Shown here in pieces: positions 54,101-62,725 of a stretch of 64,000 bases of DNA. The position numbers and the translations under genes are program-made. The stretch is from positions 5,270,001-5,334,000 of the forward strand of contig NZ_CP026124.1 of assembly GCF_002902905.1 (NCBI RefSeq), written 5' to 3'. Each line of letters begins with the position of its first letter. The stretch's first letter is position 1. Below the pieces are notes generated by a model. It searched no databases. It was not told the DNA's origin and saw only the letters and a program-made list of their open reading frames with translations. This DNA comes from Achromobacter sp. AONIH1. GTDB taxonomy: Bacteria > Pseudomonadota > Gammaproteobacteria > Burkholderiales > Burkholderiaceae_B.

Positions 54101-56323
54101 TTCCTCGCGGTACAGGCGCATCTGGGCCTGGGCCAGCGGAGCCTTCTCGCCGGCCGACGTCACGCGCACCACTTCGAACACGGCGGGCGCGTTCTCGCGC
54201 GCCACGTCGCCGTCGAACTGCGGACGCACGGCGATCAGCGTGTCGGCGGGCCAGACGGCGCGCTCGATGGAACGCACCACCGGACGGCCGCCCGATTCCA
54301 GCAGGCTGGCCGACACGCGCACCTTCATGGGCGAATGCGTGCCGTCGGTGTTCGGGTTCACTTCGATGATGGCCTTGCCGTCGTCGTCCAGCGCGAGTTC
54401 GGGCAGCTCGCCGAACGTGCGGCGCGAGTCATCGGCCACGTCGCCGAAGATGAAGCCGGGCCATTGCTGCGGCAGGGCAACGCGGTTGCGCTTGACCTGG
54501 AAGGTCGCCAGCAGACGGTTGCCGGCGGCGGGCGCGCCGTACAGGTAATCGCCCTGCACATCGATCGACAGCTCGTCGTCGGGGCTCAGCACCTGCTGTT
54601 CCGTATCGAGCGTCATCTTCATGCGCTCGGGCAGGAATTCCTCGACCTGGAACTTCCACGAGGCATCCGGAGCGCGCGACGCGGGGTCGACGCGCAGCTC
54701 CAGTAGCCAGGTGCCGGTCTGGGCGTCCGGCGGCAGATCGATGGCGCGCTCGACGTAGCCTTGCAGGTCCTTCGCGGGCTGCCACAGCGTGGTCTGCACC
54801 ACGCGGCCGTCGGGGCGCTTGATGGTGGCGGTCAGCGGCGACGGCGGCATCACGCGGCCGTCCAGGTCGCGCGGCAGCACCGACACATGGAAGGTTTCGC
54901 CGGGGCGGTACAAATTGCGGCCGGCGTAGACGAACAGGTTGTTGGGACGCGACACATGGCCGCCGATGTCGAACTCGGACAGGTCCAGCGCGGGCTCGGC
55001 CAGCGCCAGCACCGTCATTTCCTTGTCGCGCGAGGCGCGGATCAGGCGCGCATTGGTGAAGCTGCCTTCGAAGCGCACATGGCCCTGGCCGTCGGCCGCC
55101 GCCTTGGCGAGCGACTTGCCGGCGCCGTCGACCAGCTCGAAGACCGCGCCGGAGATGGCCTGGCCGCTCTTGAGCGAGACGGAATAGGCTTCGATGCGGT
55201 CGCTGTAGCGGCGGGCGTGCAGGCCGATGTCGCTGACGTAGAAATAGCTGACCTGGTATTCATAGCGGAAGCGGCCGGGCTGGCTCATCACCGCGATGTA
55301 GATGCCGGGCTCCTGCAGTTCCTTGATGCCTTCGACCGGCAGGAAGGTGACGTGGCGGCGGTTCGGCTTGTCGTCGGTGACGAAGCGGCCCTGGTAAACG
55401 CTGGTCGTCAGCGTGTTCAGGCGGTCCAGGTCCCAGTTGCTGACCGAGCCCTTCAGGCTGCGGTTGTCGGAATAGCGCCAGCCGTCTTCGCCGTCGTAGT
55501 CGACGCCGTCATCGTCGGAGGACGAGGCGCTGCGGCCCAGGCCCAGCACGGAATCGAACAGTTCGGGCACGCGGTCCGGCTCGACGCGCAGGAACTGCAC
55601 ATCGACCTCGGGCACGTTGACCGTGGCCACCGGCAGGCCGCCGTTCTGGCCGGCGGGCAGCACCACGCCGCGGCTGGCGAAGTAGAACGACGGCGGCATG
55701 GCTTCCGTGCTCACCTCGCAATGCGACGAGGAGACCAGCGTGGCCTTCTCGATGCCGGGCAGACCGGCGCGCAGGCCGATGGAGTACGAGCGCTGCGGCT
55801 GCACGTAGGGGAAATAGATCATGCGCGGGTTGTCGCCCACGACCCAGCTGCCCTTGACGATCTTGCCCTTGGGCGCGGCGTCGCCGCTCTTGACCGACAT
55901 GGGTTTGTCGCCGGCGCTGGCCGCCGACTCGTTGTCCTGGTCGGCCTTGCCCGAGCTCGAGCCGGTGTCCGTGACCTGCAGGAAGCCTTCAAGCTCGGCC
56001 TTGGCGTCGACCGGCTGGGTGAAGGTCACCGCCAGCGCCAGGCTGTCGCGGAACTGGCGCGACTGGCAGTTCAACGCGGCGAAGGGATCTGCCTTGCCGA
56101 CCGTCGCGGTCGCCGCCAGCGCCGGCTTGGCGTCGCCGGATGCCGGCTGCGGCGAGGGGGAGCTGCCAGCCGGCGAGGACGTCGCGGCGGGCGTGGACGC
56201 GGCGGGCGGACCCGCATCGGACGGCGTGCGCCCCTGCCCCACCCACCAGCCCACGCCGACGGCGCCGGCCACGACTATTGCGCCGGCGATCGCCAGCCAG
56301 GACTTGCTGTTCTTTCCACTCAC
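51080..56323 (-). CDS. yfhM: Bacterial alpha-2-macroglobulin (YfhM type)
   Basis: A 1747-aa envelope protease trap that is thought to protect the cell from host peptidases together with PBP1C. N-terminal membrane helix about 9-30 (LAIAGAIVVAGAVGVGWWVG) and a Pro/Ser/Ala linker to about 75. Then MG-type beta domains, including VYAGRNLYRPGETFHVSVLPRD and a DLFSGVVKLNDKGEADIPLDLPDFNG-like bait/ANA region near 1090. The thioester motif YPYGCTEQ has Cys1245 and Gln1248, and a helical thioester domain follows. Unlike E. coli YfhM there is no lipobox, so it is probably anchored by the helix in the inner membrane. Operon with pbpC downstream. Confidence 0.93.
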   Translation of the reverse strand: MSGKNSKSWLAIAGAIVVAGAVGVGWWVGQGRTPSDAGPPAASTPAATSSPAGSSPSPQPASGDAKPALAATATVGKADPFAALNCQSRQFRDSLALAVTFTQPVDAKAELEGFLQVTDTGSSSGKADQDNESAASAGDKPMSVKSGDAAPKGKIVKGSWVVGDNPRMIYFPYVQPQRSYSIGLRAGLPGIEKATLVSSSHCEVSTEAMPPSFYFASRGVVLPAGQNGGLPVATVNVPEVDVQFLRVEPDRVPELFDSVLGLGRSASSSDDDGVDYDGEDGWRYSDNRSLKGSVSNWDLDRLNTLTTSVYQGRFVTDDKPNRRHVTFLPVEGIKELQEPGIYIAVMSQPGRFRYEYQVSYFYVSDIGLHARRYSDRIEAYSVSLKSGQAISGAVFELVDGAGKSLAKAAADGQGHVRFEGSFTNARLIRASRDKEMTVLALAEPALDLSEFDIGGHVSRPNNLFVYAGRNLYRPGETFHVSVLPRDLDGRVMPPSPLTATIKRPDGRVVQTTLWQPAKDLQGYVERAIDLPPDAQTGTWLLELRVDPASRAPDASWKFQVEEFLPERMKMTLDTEQQVLSPDDELSIDVQGDYLYGAPAAGNRLLATFQVKRNRVALPQQWPGFIFGDVADDSRRTFGELPELALDDDGKAIIEVNPNTDGTHSPMKVRVSASLLESGGRPVVRSIERAVWPADTLIAVRPQFDGDVARENAPAVFEVVRVTSAGEKAPLAQAQMRLYREERQYYWRFDDQRGWNSGYTETEELQDSRAIALNDRAQLTVNVKWGRYRLEISDPETGETMRYRFYAGWNAQDADAMGNRPDRVQMKLEGVPAKPGDSVKLTLTPPHDGQALVMVEGDRMLWSTWVSVKATGTQVEIPIDKAWKRHDLYVSAAVFRPGSEGDRVTPARALGLTYLPIASADRKLDVKITAPAKTVPETKASIRVKVDGAQGKQAMVTLSAVDVGILNINQYATPNPLDFFFGKHRYAPELLDMYGKLIEKMDGTKGKLKWGGDAAMRGDSKSLPKKVKLVDLFSGVVKLNDKGEADIPLDLPDFNGTLRLMAVAFTADNFGSTDAEMVVAAPIVAELNTPRFITPGDQSAIALDVTNLSGSPQKVTVKLEALDPLAIVDGTRTVQLKDKQRVTLRFTATTTGSYGLGLMRLTVDGQGGAQPLRIVRESVLQVQPAHAAERQVRRLRLNPGESQSPQASWISSYYPDSTTVSLTVSNRPPFNVNRLVEGLLNYPYGCTEQTISATLPWVLIDEDAAKQFGLKPRTQAEREAKVAGAIGRLSGMRNAVGSYNLWGGSSSSRDVWLTAYAVGFLQDARDHGFTTPEVSLDRSRQWLLEQVQQSANAFGTWSANLRKSVDSGRIDSSYVDTLREDHRRFAGLATAALVLARDKKAPLSTVRQLYDNYQERARSPLPLVQLAVAFKLMGDEGRMKAALDQAMAREYGIVRRSNSSYYDEWMGDYGSSVRDYALAYALMSQYGLKHDRSEVLLSQLTNRLGNRSYLSTQEQMALLLAARAIGGDKNTPWEAALTVNGVRKPLTGGKADATVSLAPADLASTQLTNSGSQSLFVEYDIQGSPTVTPSPRSDVIQLKRGWYRPDGRAWDGGTLQTGDMLVVWVQASSNQNIPDALLVDRVPAGFEVENMNLSQSPEMQEWTIGGVRVADAMSNPNIKHREFRDDRYVAAVALGRGKVDVFYLVRVVTPGRYAVPSTVAEDMYRPEIRGVGEQWSTVEIRDRGAKRP

Positions 56324-56411
56324 GGCAAACCTCCCCGTTTGCTCGACTGCAACGCTCCTTTGCGGCGGAGCTGCCGACCTGCATGACGCCGCGCGCCTCT
56401 CATTGCGCGGC

Positions 56412-56439
56412 CCGCGTTTTCATTGACCGGAAAACGCGG
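56412..56439. repeat. Hairpins between clpS and the macroglobulin gene
   Basis: CCGCGTTTTC (56412-56421) is the exact reverse complement of GAAAACGCGG (56430-56439). Directly next to it GCCGCC (56441-56446) pairs with GGCGGC (56453-56458). On the minus strand these follow the clpS stop, with a TTTT run in the first stem, so they probably end the clpS transcript. Confidence 0.5.
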
Positions 56440-56476
56440 CGCCGCCATCACTGGCGGCGGCTTGGTTCCTTGCTGC

Positions 56477-56791
56477 CTAGACGGGCTCCATCACGCATTG
56501 CAGCGGATGCTGGCGCGCCCGGGCGTACTGAGCCACCTGGGCGATCCGCGTCGCCGCGACATCGCGCGGGTAGACGCCGCAGACGCCGCGCCCTTCGTGA
56601 TGGACCTGCAGCATGATCCGCGTCGCGTCTTCATGGTTCTTGTTGAAGAACTTCTGCAGCACCTTCACGACGAACTCCATCGGCGTGTAGTCGTCATTTA
56701 GCAGCAGCACCTGGTACATCGGCGGCGGCGCGGCGCGTGCCGGCGCCTTCTCGACGGCCAGATCGTGCTGGGTATCCAAGGTAGAACTCAT
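56477..56791 (-). CDS. clpS: ClpS, adaptor of the ClpAP protease
   Basis: A 104-aa adaptor that delivers N-degron substrates to ClpA. A disordered N-terminal tail (about 1-24) precedes the core. [24 protein letters not shown] holds the N-end-rule pocket residues (Asn, Asp, Thr-Pro-Met). [24 protein letters not shown] is the family signature with the pocket His. Normal length. It stands apart from clpA, with the yfhM-pbpC pair between them on the same strand. Divergent from the cold shock gene. Confidence 0.95.
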   Translation of the reverse strand: MSSTLDTQHDLAVEKAPARAAPPPMYQVLLLNDDYTPMEFVVKVLQKFFNKNHEDATRIMLQVHHEGRGVCGVYPRDVAATRIAQVAQYARARQHPLQCVMEPV

Positions 56792-56918
56792 AGCGCGGGT
56801 ATTCTATTTAAACTGGGGACGGTTTGCATGCAACTTACTCAAAATTACACGTAGAAATGCGTAGTTTCCATACTTGACTCACCGAAGAAAAGCGGCGCAT
56901 TATCCACGCATTCTGGGG

Positions 56919-56936
56919 TTTTCAGCTCGCTGAAAA
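56919..56936 (+). promoter_or_regulatory. Hairpin upstream of the cold shock gene
   Basis: TTTTCAGC and GCTGAAAA are perfect reverse complements around TC, about 80 bp before the csp start. It may lie in the 5' leader, where temperature-dependent structures are common in this gene family, or mark the divergent clpS promoter region. Confidence 0.35.
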
Positions 56937-57017
56937 GCTGCCAGGAGGCCGGAGGGGGTAAGGGGTTTCGGCCGCGATGCCCTTCTGTCAAACATACGAT
57001 TCAATGAGGCAGTCCGC

Positions 57018-57263
57018 ATGTCTGATACGACCGCAACCGCCGTCCAAGGGGACAATCCCAAATCGACGGGCACCGTCAAATGGTTCAACGATGCGAAAGG
57101 GTTTGGCTTCATTACGCCCGATGACGGCGGAGAAGATCTGTTCGCCCACTTTTCGTCCATCCAGATGAATGGTTTCAAAACCCTGAAGGAAGGTCAGAAA
57201 GTCGCCTTTGAGATTATCCAAGGGCCCAAAGGCAAGCAAGCGCTCAATATCACTGCTGCCTGA
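57018..57263 (+). CDS. Cold shock protein, CspA family
   Basis: An 81-aa single-stranded nucleic-acid-binding protein. RNP1 is [10 protein letters not shown] and RNP2 is [10 protein letters not shown], preceded by GTVKWFN. It has an N-terminal extension of about 15 residues compared with E. coli CspA (70 aa). It acts as an RNA chaperone. GAGG lies 9 nt before the ATG. Followed by an intrinsic terminator. Confidence 0.95.
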   Translation: MSDTTATAVQGDNPKSTGTVKWFNDAKGFGFITPDDGGEDLFAHFSSIQMNGFKTLKEGQKVAFEIIQGPKGKQALNITAA

Positions 57264-57305
57264 GTTACCCTATATAGCCCAACCTCCGGGTTGCGCCATT
57301 ATCCC

Positions 57306-57337
57306 AGGCGGGGCTTTCGGGCCCCGCCTTGTTATTT
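57306..57337 (+). terminator. Intrinsic terminator after the cold shock gene
   Basis: AGGCGGGGC (57306-57314) and GCCCCGCCT (57321-57329) around TTTCGG, followed by TGTTATTTT. It separates the cold shock gene from the DUF192 gene only 20 bp further on. Confidence 0.88.
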
Positions 57338-57357
57338 TCTTATTTCCGTTCCCGCAT

Positions 57358-57840
57358 ATGCTGAAGACTGCCGTATCGAATCCTGTAAGCCGTACGCTGT
57401 TTGAGGCAGGACGTTCGGCACTGGCCGCCGCCCTGCTCGCCCTGCCGGCGCTGGCCGGCGCGCAGACCGGCCCGCAGCCGGAACTGCCGCGCACGCAGTT
57501 GTCCGCCGGCATCCACATTATCCGCGCAGAAGTCGCCAACACGGAAGAGAGCCGTCGCAGCGGCCTGATGTTCCGTCGCGAACTGCCCGGCAACGACGGC
57601 ATGCTGTTCGTGTTCGAGAACCCCGACGTGCAGTGCTTCTGGATGCGCAATACGCTCCTGCCGCTGTCGATCGCCTTCATCACCGATGATGGCACGATCG
57701 TCAATATCGAAGACATGGCGCCGCAGACCGAAGACCCGCACTGCTCGAAGAAGCCGGTGCGCTATGCGCTGGAAATGGCGCAGGGCTGGTACGAGCAGCA
57801 CGGCATCCAGGCCGGCCGCAAGATCGACGGATTGCCGTAG
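57358..57840 (+). CDS. DUF192 family exported protein
   Basis: A 160-aa protein of the widespread DUF192 family, function unknown. Signal peptide about 1-36 (ALAAALLALPALAGAQ). The mature part shows EVANTEESRRSGLMFRRELPGNDGMLFVF, CFWMRNTLLPLSIAFI and a final RYALEMAQGWYEQHGIQAG, all typical. The start at 57358 is the first ATG in frame after the upstream terminator; the shortness of the gap means its promoter must overlap that terminator or lie upstream of it with read-through. Confidence 0.92.
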   Translation: MLKTAVSNPVSRTLFEAGRSALAAALLALPALAGAQTGPQPELPRTQLSAGIHIIRAEVANTEESRRSGLMFRRELPGNDGMLFVFENPDVQCFWMRNTLLPLSIAFITDDGTIVNIEDMAPQTEDPHCSKKPVRYALEMAQGWYEQHGIQAGRKIDGLP

Positions 57841-57844
57841 GGAG

Positions 57845-57913
57845 CCCCCCCGAGCGCTGCGCGCTTCCCCCAGGGGCGCCGCTGCGGACCGGCAAAGCCG
57901 GCTCCGCGCGGCC
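57845..57913. repeat. Dispersed intergenic repeat, copy B
   Basis: A second copy of the element at 18739-18812, directly after the DUF192 stop. It contains CGAGCGCTGCGCGCTT, GGGGCGCCGCTGCGGACC and the GGCAAAGCCGG hairpin. Both copies follow the stop codon of a plus-strand gene at a similar distance, suggesting a 3'-end element. Confidence 0.7.
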
Positions 57914-57992
57914 CGGATGGCGGTGGCTACGTCGGCTTGATGCGAAGATTGTTGGACCGCCGATGCGCGGCGCATCGACATTGCCATGCCGT

Positions 57993-58020
57993 AAAAAGGG
58001 AGCCTTTCGGCTCCCTTTTT
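57993..58020. terminator. Bidirectional intrinsic terminator
   Basis: AAAAAGGGAGCC (57993-58004) and GGCTCCCTTTTT (58009-58020) around TTTC, a perfect 12-bp stem. It ends the DUF192 gene and the convergent thiolase gene. Confidence 0.95.
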
Positions 58021-58057
58021 GCTTGCGCGCTCGCTGGTTGGCGAGCGCGTTGCCTGG

Positions 58058-59263
58058 TCAGACGCGTTCGATGATCAGCGCGATGCCCTGGCCGACACCG
58101 ATGCACATGGTGCACAGCGCGTAGCGGCCGCCGGTGCGGTGCAGCTGGTTGATGGCGGTGGTGGCTAGGCGGGCGCCGCTGGCGCCCAACGGGTGGCCCA
58201 GGGCGATGGCGCCGCCGTTCGGGTTCACGCGCGGATCGTTGTCGGCGATGCCCAGTTGGCGCAGCACGGCCAGGCCTTGCGCGGCGAAGGCTTCGTTCAG
58301 CTCGATCACGTCCATCTGTTCCAGCGTCAGGCCGGTCTGGGCCAGCACCTTGCGCGTCGCGGGCGCCGGGCCGATGCCCATGATGCGCGGCGCGACGCCG
58401 GCGGTGGCCATGCCGACCACGCGCGCGCGCGGCGTCAGGCCGTGGCGGGCAGCAGCCTTTTCGTCGGCCAGCAGCAGCGCCGCGGCGCCGTCGTTCACGC
58501 CCGAGGCGTTGCCGGCCGTCACGCTGCCGCCTTCGCGGACCACGCCCTTGAGCTTGGCCAGCGCTTCCAGCGTGGTTTCACGCGGATGCTCGTCCTTGGA
58601 GACGATGATGGGATCGCCTTTCTTCTGCGCGATCGACACGGGCACGATTTCGGCGTCGAAGTAGCCTTCCTTCTGCGCGCGGGCGGTCTTTTGCTGGCTG
58701 GCCAGCGCGAACAGATCCTGGTCTTCGCGGCTGATCTTGAAGTCGTCGGCCACGTTCTCGGCGGTCTCCGGCATGGAGTCCACGCCGTACTGGGCCTTCA
58801 TCAGCTTGTTGATGAAACGCCAGCCGATGGTGGTGTCGTAGATCGCGGCGCTACGCGAGTAGGCGCTGTCGGCCTTGCCCATGACGAAGGGCGCGCGGCT
58901 CATGCTTTCCACGCCGCCCGCCAGCATCAGGCCGGCTTCGCCGGCGCGGATGGCGCGCGCGGCGCCGCCGATGGCGTCCAGGCCCGAACCGCACAGACGG
59001 TTGACCGTCGCGCCCGGCACCTCGATGGGCAGCCCGGCCAGCAGCGTGGCCATGCGGGCGACGTTGCGGTTGTCTTCGCCGGCCTGGTTGGCGCAGCCCA
59101 GGATCGCATCGTCCAGCTCTTCCCAACGCACGCCGGGATTGCGAGCTACCAGGGCCTTGAAGGCCACGGCGGCAAGATCATCCGGCCGCACGGACGCCAA
59201 GGCGCCGCCGTAGCGGCCGAAGGGAGTGCGGATCGCATCGCAGATATAGGCATGCACGGTCAT
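58058..59263 (-). CDS. pcaF: 3-oxoadipyl-CoA thiolase
   Basis: A 401-aa thiolase close to PcaF/PaaJ, which splits 3-oxoadipyl-CoA into succinyl-CoA and acetyl-CoA at the end of aromatic-acid degradation. Family-specific runs: IRTPFGRYGGALASVRPDDLAA, GCANQAGEDNRNVARMATLL, FVMGKADSAYSR and SMPETAENVA. Catalytic residues: Cys91 in NRLCGSGLDA, His in GGAIALGHPLG, Cys in CTMCIGVGQG. The ATG at 59263 has only an AGAGCGA site. No other pca or paa gene is near, so assignment to a pathway is by similarity only; a general beta-ketothiolase role is possible. Confidence 0.9.
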   Translation of the reverse strand: MTVHAYICDAIRTPFGRYGGALASVRPDDLAAVAFKALVARNPGVRWEELDDAILGCANQAGEDNRNVARMATLLAGLPIEVPGATVNRLCGSGLDAIGGAARAIRAGEAGLMLAGGVESMSRAPFVMGKADSAYSRSAAIYDTTIGWRFINKLMKAQYGVDSMPETAENVADDFKISREDQDLFALASQQKTARAQKEGYFDAEIVPVSIAQKKGDPIIVSKDEHPRETTLEALAKLKGVVREGGSVTAGNASGVNDGAAALLLADEKAAARHGLTPRARVVGMATAGVAPRIMGIGPAPATRKVLAQTGLTLEQMDVIELNEAFAAQGLAVLRQLGIADNDPRVNPNGGAIALGHPLGASGARLATTAINQLHRTGGRYALCTMCIGVGQGIALIIERV

Positions 59264-59409
59264 GAGTCGCTCTGAAAGAGTAAGGAAAACGGGATCTTCC
59301 GATCGGATCGCAGGATCTTAACGCAGCCCATTTCGCGCCAATTTGGTGCCTGCAAGGTGTGTCCGCCTCGCGGACGGTGTCCGGCTGATGTTCAGTCAGC
59401 GTACCGCGC

Positions 59410-60819
59410 TCAGGATCCGCCCACGGGCGAGGCGGCCGGCTTGGCCGCGCGTCCCGCCTCGACCAGCGCCTGGCGCCGGAAGCGGCCGGCGGCCAGGTGA
59501 TAGAACGGCTGCGGGCAGAACTGACGCGACACGCCCGAGGCCAGCAACGCCCCCACCAGCAGCCAGAACAGCATGGGCTGGCTGCCCGTCATTTCCATCA
59601 CCACCACGCTGGCGGTCAGCGGCGCCTGCGTGGCGGCCGCCAGGAACGCCGCCATCGACAGCAGCACCAGCACGCGCTGGTCGACGCCATCGCCGGCCAA
59701 TTGCCAGATGTGATGGCCGATGCCGGCGCCGGTGGTCAGCGCCGGCGTGAAAATGCCGCCGGGTATGCCGGCCCAGTAGGACGCCACGGTGGCCGCCAGC
59801 TTGGCCAGCCCGAAGCCGGCGGGCACGCCGTCGTTCCCCGACAACAGGCCGGCCGCCGAGCCATAGCCCGTGCCATACACGCCGCCGGCCGTGCACAGGC
59901 CGATCAGGGCCAGCGCCAGGCCCATGATGAACGCGGTCCAGACGGGATGCGCCCGGATCCAGGCGCGCCACCTGCGCGGCGCGGCGCCCGCCGCGCCCTT
60001 GCCCAGCAGGCGGGCGAAGATGCCGCCCAGCGCACCGTTGAGCGCGCCGCAGACCAGCACCCACATCAGCATGCCCTGGTTCAGCGGCTCGCCGGCGAAC
60101 ACGCCGAAGTACGGGTTGTTGCCGGCCACGGCAACCACCAGGAAGCCGGCCGCCAGCACGCCGATCAGCACCAGTCGCTGCCAGCGCAGCACCGTGCCCC
60201 GGCCCAGCTCCTCGATGGCGAAGATCACGCCGGCCAGCGGCGCGTTGAAGGCCGCGGCCAACCCGCCGGCCGCGCCGGCCGCGATCAGTTCATTGGCGTG
60301 GAAACCGCGCAGTCGCAGGCCACGGCGCTTCCAGAAATCGCCCCAGGCCAGCATCACGGCCGCGCCCACCTGCACCGACGGGCCTTCGCGGCCAATGGAG
60401 GCGCCAGCCAGCATGCCCAAAAAGGCCAGCGGCACTTTCCACAACGCCTGAACCAGCGAGACCAGGCTGGTCTGCCCCGGACCGGGCGGTAGCGACAAGG
60501 CGCCGATGACTTGGGGGATGCCGCTGCCCGCGGCGTTGGGCGCGAAGCGCAAGGTGAGCCAGCGCAGCGCGGCCAGCGCCGGCGGCAGGATCAGCAGCGC
60601 CAACCAGCCGCTGTGCCCGACCCAGGCGCGGTTCCATTCCAGCGCCTTGTCGGCCAACCAGGCGAAACCCAGCGATACCAGGGCGACCAGCGCGGCGCCG
60701 CCCAGCAACAGGCCCATCTGCACGCTCTTGCGCGACAGCCGGTTGATCTGGCGCAGCTTGCGGCGCGCCAGATGGCGCGCGCCCGCATAGGCGCGGCGCA
60801 AGGGATGGGATGGGTTCAT
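59410..60819 (-). CDS. ClC-type chloride channel / chloride-proton antiporter
   Basis: A 469-aa inner-membrane protein of the ClC family. The chloride-selectivity motifs are GSGIPQ, GREGPSVQ with the gating Glu, and GGIFTPAL; the FNAPLAGVIFAIEEL run retains the inner proton Glu, so it is probably an H+/Cl- exchanger. There is no C-terminal CBS domain. The start at 60819 (MNPSHPLRRAYAG) has AAGG upstream; the in-frame extension to 61041 is Arg/Pro-rich shadow translation. It resembles ClcB more than ClcA in lacking soluble domains. It may help in acid resistance. Confidence 0.9.
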   Translation of the reverse strand: MNPSHPLRRAYAGARHLARRKLRQINRLSRKSVQMGLLLGGAALVALVSLGFAWLADKALEWNRAWVGHSGWLALLILPPALAALRWLTLRFAPNAAGSGIPQVIGALSLPPGPGQTSLVSLVQALWKVPLAFLGMLAGASIGREGPSVQVGAAVMLAWGDFWKRRGLRLRGFHANELIAAGAAGGLAAAFNAPLAGVIFAIEELGRGTVLRWQRLVLIGVLAAGFLVVAVAGNNPYFGVFAGEPLNQGMLMWVLVCGALNGALGGIFARLLGKGAAGAAPRRWRAWIRAHPVWTAFIMGLALALIGLCTAGGVYGTGYGSAAGLLSGNDGVPAGFGLAKLAATVASYWAGIPGGIFTPALTTGAGIGHHIWQLAGDGVDQRVLVLLSMAAFLAAATQAPLTASVVVMEMTGSQPMLFWLLVGALLASGVSRQFCPQPFYHLAAGRFRRQALVEAGRAAKPAASPVGGS

Positions 60820-60889
60820 GGCGATCACCTTACCATCGCAAGCTGACCGCCAGCCCACAGGCCCGCCGGCGGGCGGCGGGCCTGACCGC

Positions 60890-62605
60890 TCAGAACGTGG
60901 ACCAGTCGTCCTCGCCGGCATGCGCCAGCGCGGGCTGGGCCTGCGGCTTGCGCGCGGCGGACGCCGCAGGCACCGCGCGGGCCACCACGGGCCTGGCCTG
61001 GACCAGGCGCGCCTGCGCCTCGCGCGCCGAACCGCCGGCATCGCCCGCTTCCACCTTGAAGCGGCGCACTTCCTGCGCCAGGCGGCCGGCCTGTTCCTGC
61101 ATGCTGGCGGCGGCCGCGGCGGCCTCTTCCACCAGCGCGGCGTTCTGCTGCGTCACGGTGTCCATCTGCGCCACGGCCTGGTTGACCTGGCCGATGCCCG
61201 AGGACTGCTCGGCCGATGCGCTGGATATCTCGCGCACCAGCGTGGCGACCTGGCGCACGCTGTCCACCACTTCGCGCATGGTGCTGCCCGCCTCGTCGAC
61301 CTGACGGGTGCCGCCTTCGACGCGCTGGACCGATTCGTCGATCAGGGCCTTGATTTCCTTGGCCGCGACCGCCGAGCGCTGCGCCAGCGTGCGCACTTCG
61401 CCCGCCACCACGGCAAAACCACGCCCCTGTTCGCCGGCGCGGGCGGCTTCCACCGCCGCGTTGAGCGCCAGGATGTTGGTCTGGAAGGCGATGCCGTCGA
61501 TCACGCCCGTGATGTCGGCGATGCGGCGCGAGCTGTCGGAGATCGCGCTCATGGTCTGCACCACGCCGTCCACCACTTCGCCGCCGCGCAACGCCACGGC
61601 CGAGGCCTGCTCGACCAGGCGGTCGGCCTGGCTGGCGTTGTTGGCATTCTGTTGCACGGTGCTGGTCAGTTCTTCCATCGACGCGGCCGTCTCTTCCAGC
61701 GAGGAAGCCTGCTCCTCGGTGCGCTGGGACAGGTCGGAGTTGCCCTGCGCGATCTGCGAGGACGCCGAGGCGATGCTCTCACAGCCGTCGCGCACGTCGC
61801 GCACGATGCGAGCCAGGCTTTCGTTCATTTCCTTGAGCGCGCCCATCAGGTCGCCCGTTTCGTCGCGCGTGGCCACCTTGATGTCGGTGGTCAGATCGCC
61901 CGCGGCGACCTGGCGCGCGGCGTTCACCGCCTGTTGCAACGGCCGCACGATACCGCGCGTGACCAGCCAGCCCAGCAACATGCCGATGGCCACGCCCAGC
62001 ACCGCCAGCGTGATCATCAGCGCGCGCATGCGTTCGTACAGGTCGGTGCCGGCCTGCACCGACACGGCCGCGGCCTTTTCCTTGCTCACGGCCAGGTCCG
62101 TCATCAGGTCGTCCAGCTTCTGCGACGAGACCACCACGCGCTTCTCTATTTCCTTGACGGCCGCATCGGTCTGGGTCAGCGCCTGCGACTGGGCCGCGCT
62201 GAAGAAGTCCTGGGCCTCGCGCTTCCAGGTGTTCTCGATCTCGATGAACTGCGCCAGCAGGCGCTTGCCTTCGTCGGTCTGGAAGGTCTGGCCGGCGCGG
62301 TCGCGCAGCTTGTCCATGGTCTGCACGGCATCGTCAAACTGCTTGCGCAGCGCCTTGCGCTCCTGCTCGCTGGTCGCGGCCAGATACCCGGTGCGCGCGC
62401 GTCCGGCGTAGATCAGGTTGATGTTCGCTTCCTTGATATCCGAAACGCCGCGCAGCTCGGTGTCATAGAGCCGGTCGTTCATTTCGTTGATGCTGGCGAG
62501 TCCCCAGACGCCGAAGGCGCCGATCACGCCGCCTATCACCGCCACAATTAAAAATGCGCCCGACAGGCGGGCGCCGATACGCAGACCAGAAAATAACCGC
62601 AACAT
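60890..62605 (-). CDS. Methyl-accepting chemotaxis protein
   Basis: A 571-aa chemoreceptor. Two membrane helices (about 15-38 and 192-215) flank a periplasmic four-helix-bundle domain (about 40-190). HAMP domain about 215-268, then the methyl-accepting coiled coil with the highly conserved hairpin tip [37 protein letters not shown]. The C-terminus, after a Pro/Ala linker, is EDDWSTF, resembling the NWETF tether that recruits CheR and CheB. The ATG at 62605 has AAGG 5 nt upstream. The ligand is unknown; the four-helix-bundle domain suggests an amino acid or a similar small molecule. Confidence 0.94.
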   Translation of the reverse strand: MLRLFSGLRIGARLSGAFLIVAVIGGVIGAFGVWGLASINEMNDRLYDTELRGVSDIKEANINLIYAGRARTGYLAATSEQERKALRKQFDDAVQTMDKLRDRAGQTFQTDEGKRLLAQFIEIENTWKREAQDFFSAAQSQALTQTDAAVKEIEKRVVVSSQKLDDLMTDLAVSKEKAAAVSVQAGTDLYERMRALMITLAVLGVAIGMLLGWLVTRGIVRPLQQAVNAARQVAAGDLTTDIKVATRDETGDLMGALKEMNESLARIVRDVRDGCESIASASSQIAQGNSDLSQRTEEQASSLEETAASMEELTSTVQQNANNASQADRLVEQASAVALRGGEVVDGVVQTMSAISDSSRRIADITGVIDGIAFQTNILALNAAVEAARAGEQGRGFAVVAGEVRTLAQRSAVAAKEIKALIDESVQRVEGGTRQVDEAGSTMREVVDSVRQVATLVREISSASAEQSSGIGQVNQAVAQMDTVTQQNAALVEEAAAAAASMQEQAGRLAQEVRRFKVEAGDAGGSAREAQARLVQARPVVARAVPAASAARKPQAQPALAHAGEDDWSTF

Positions 62606-62707
62606 GCTTCCCTTCCCGTGATCTACCCCGGTGTTATGGCGGCTACGCCGCAGTCCCCGGCTCCGAGGTTCAGTCATGGACTGGCGCCAACAATAGCGCT
62701 CGGCATT

Positions 62708-62725
62708 TTTAGGGGAAACCCTAAA
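62708..62725. promoter_or_regulatory. Inverted repeat upstream of the chemoreceptor gene
   Basis: TTTAGGG and CCCTAAA arms (7 bp, perfect) around GAAA, about 105 bp before the chemoreceptor ATG. It could be an operator or a promoter-proximal regulator site. Confidence 0.45.

Noticed and set aside
51125..54706. A 1193-codon open frame antisense to the macroglobulin gene
   Set aside because: Low-complexity shadow translation; the minus-strand gene has an intact thioester motif and family domains.
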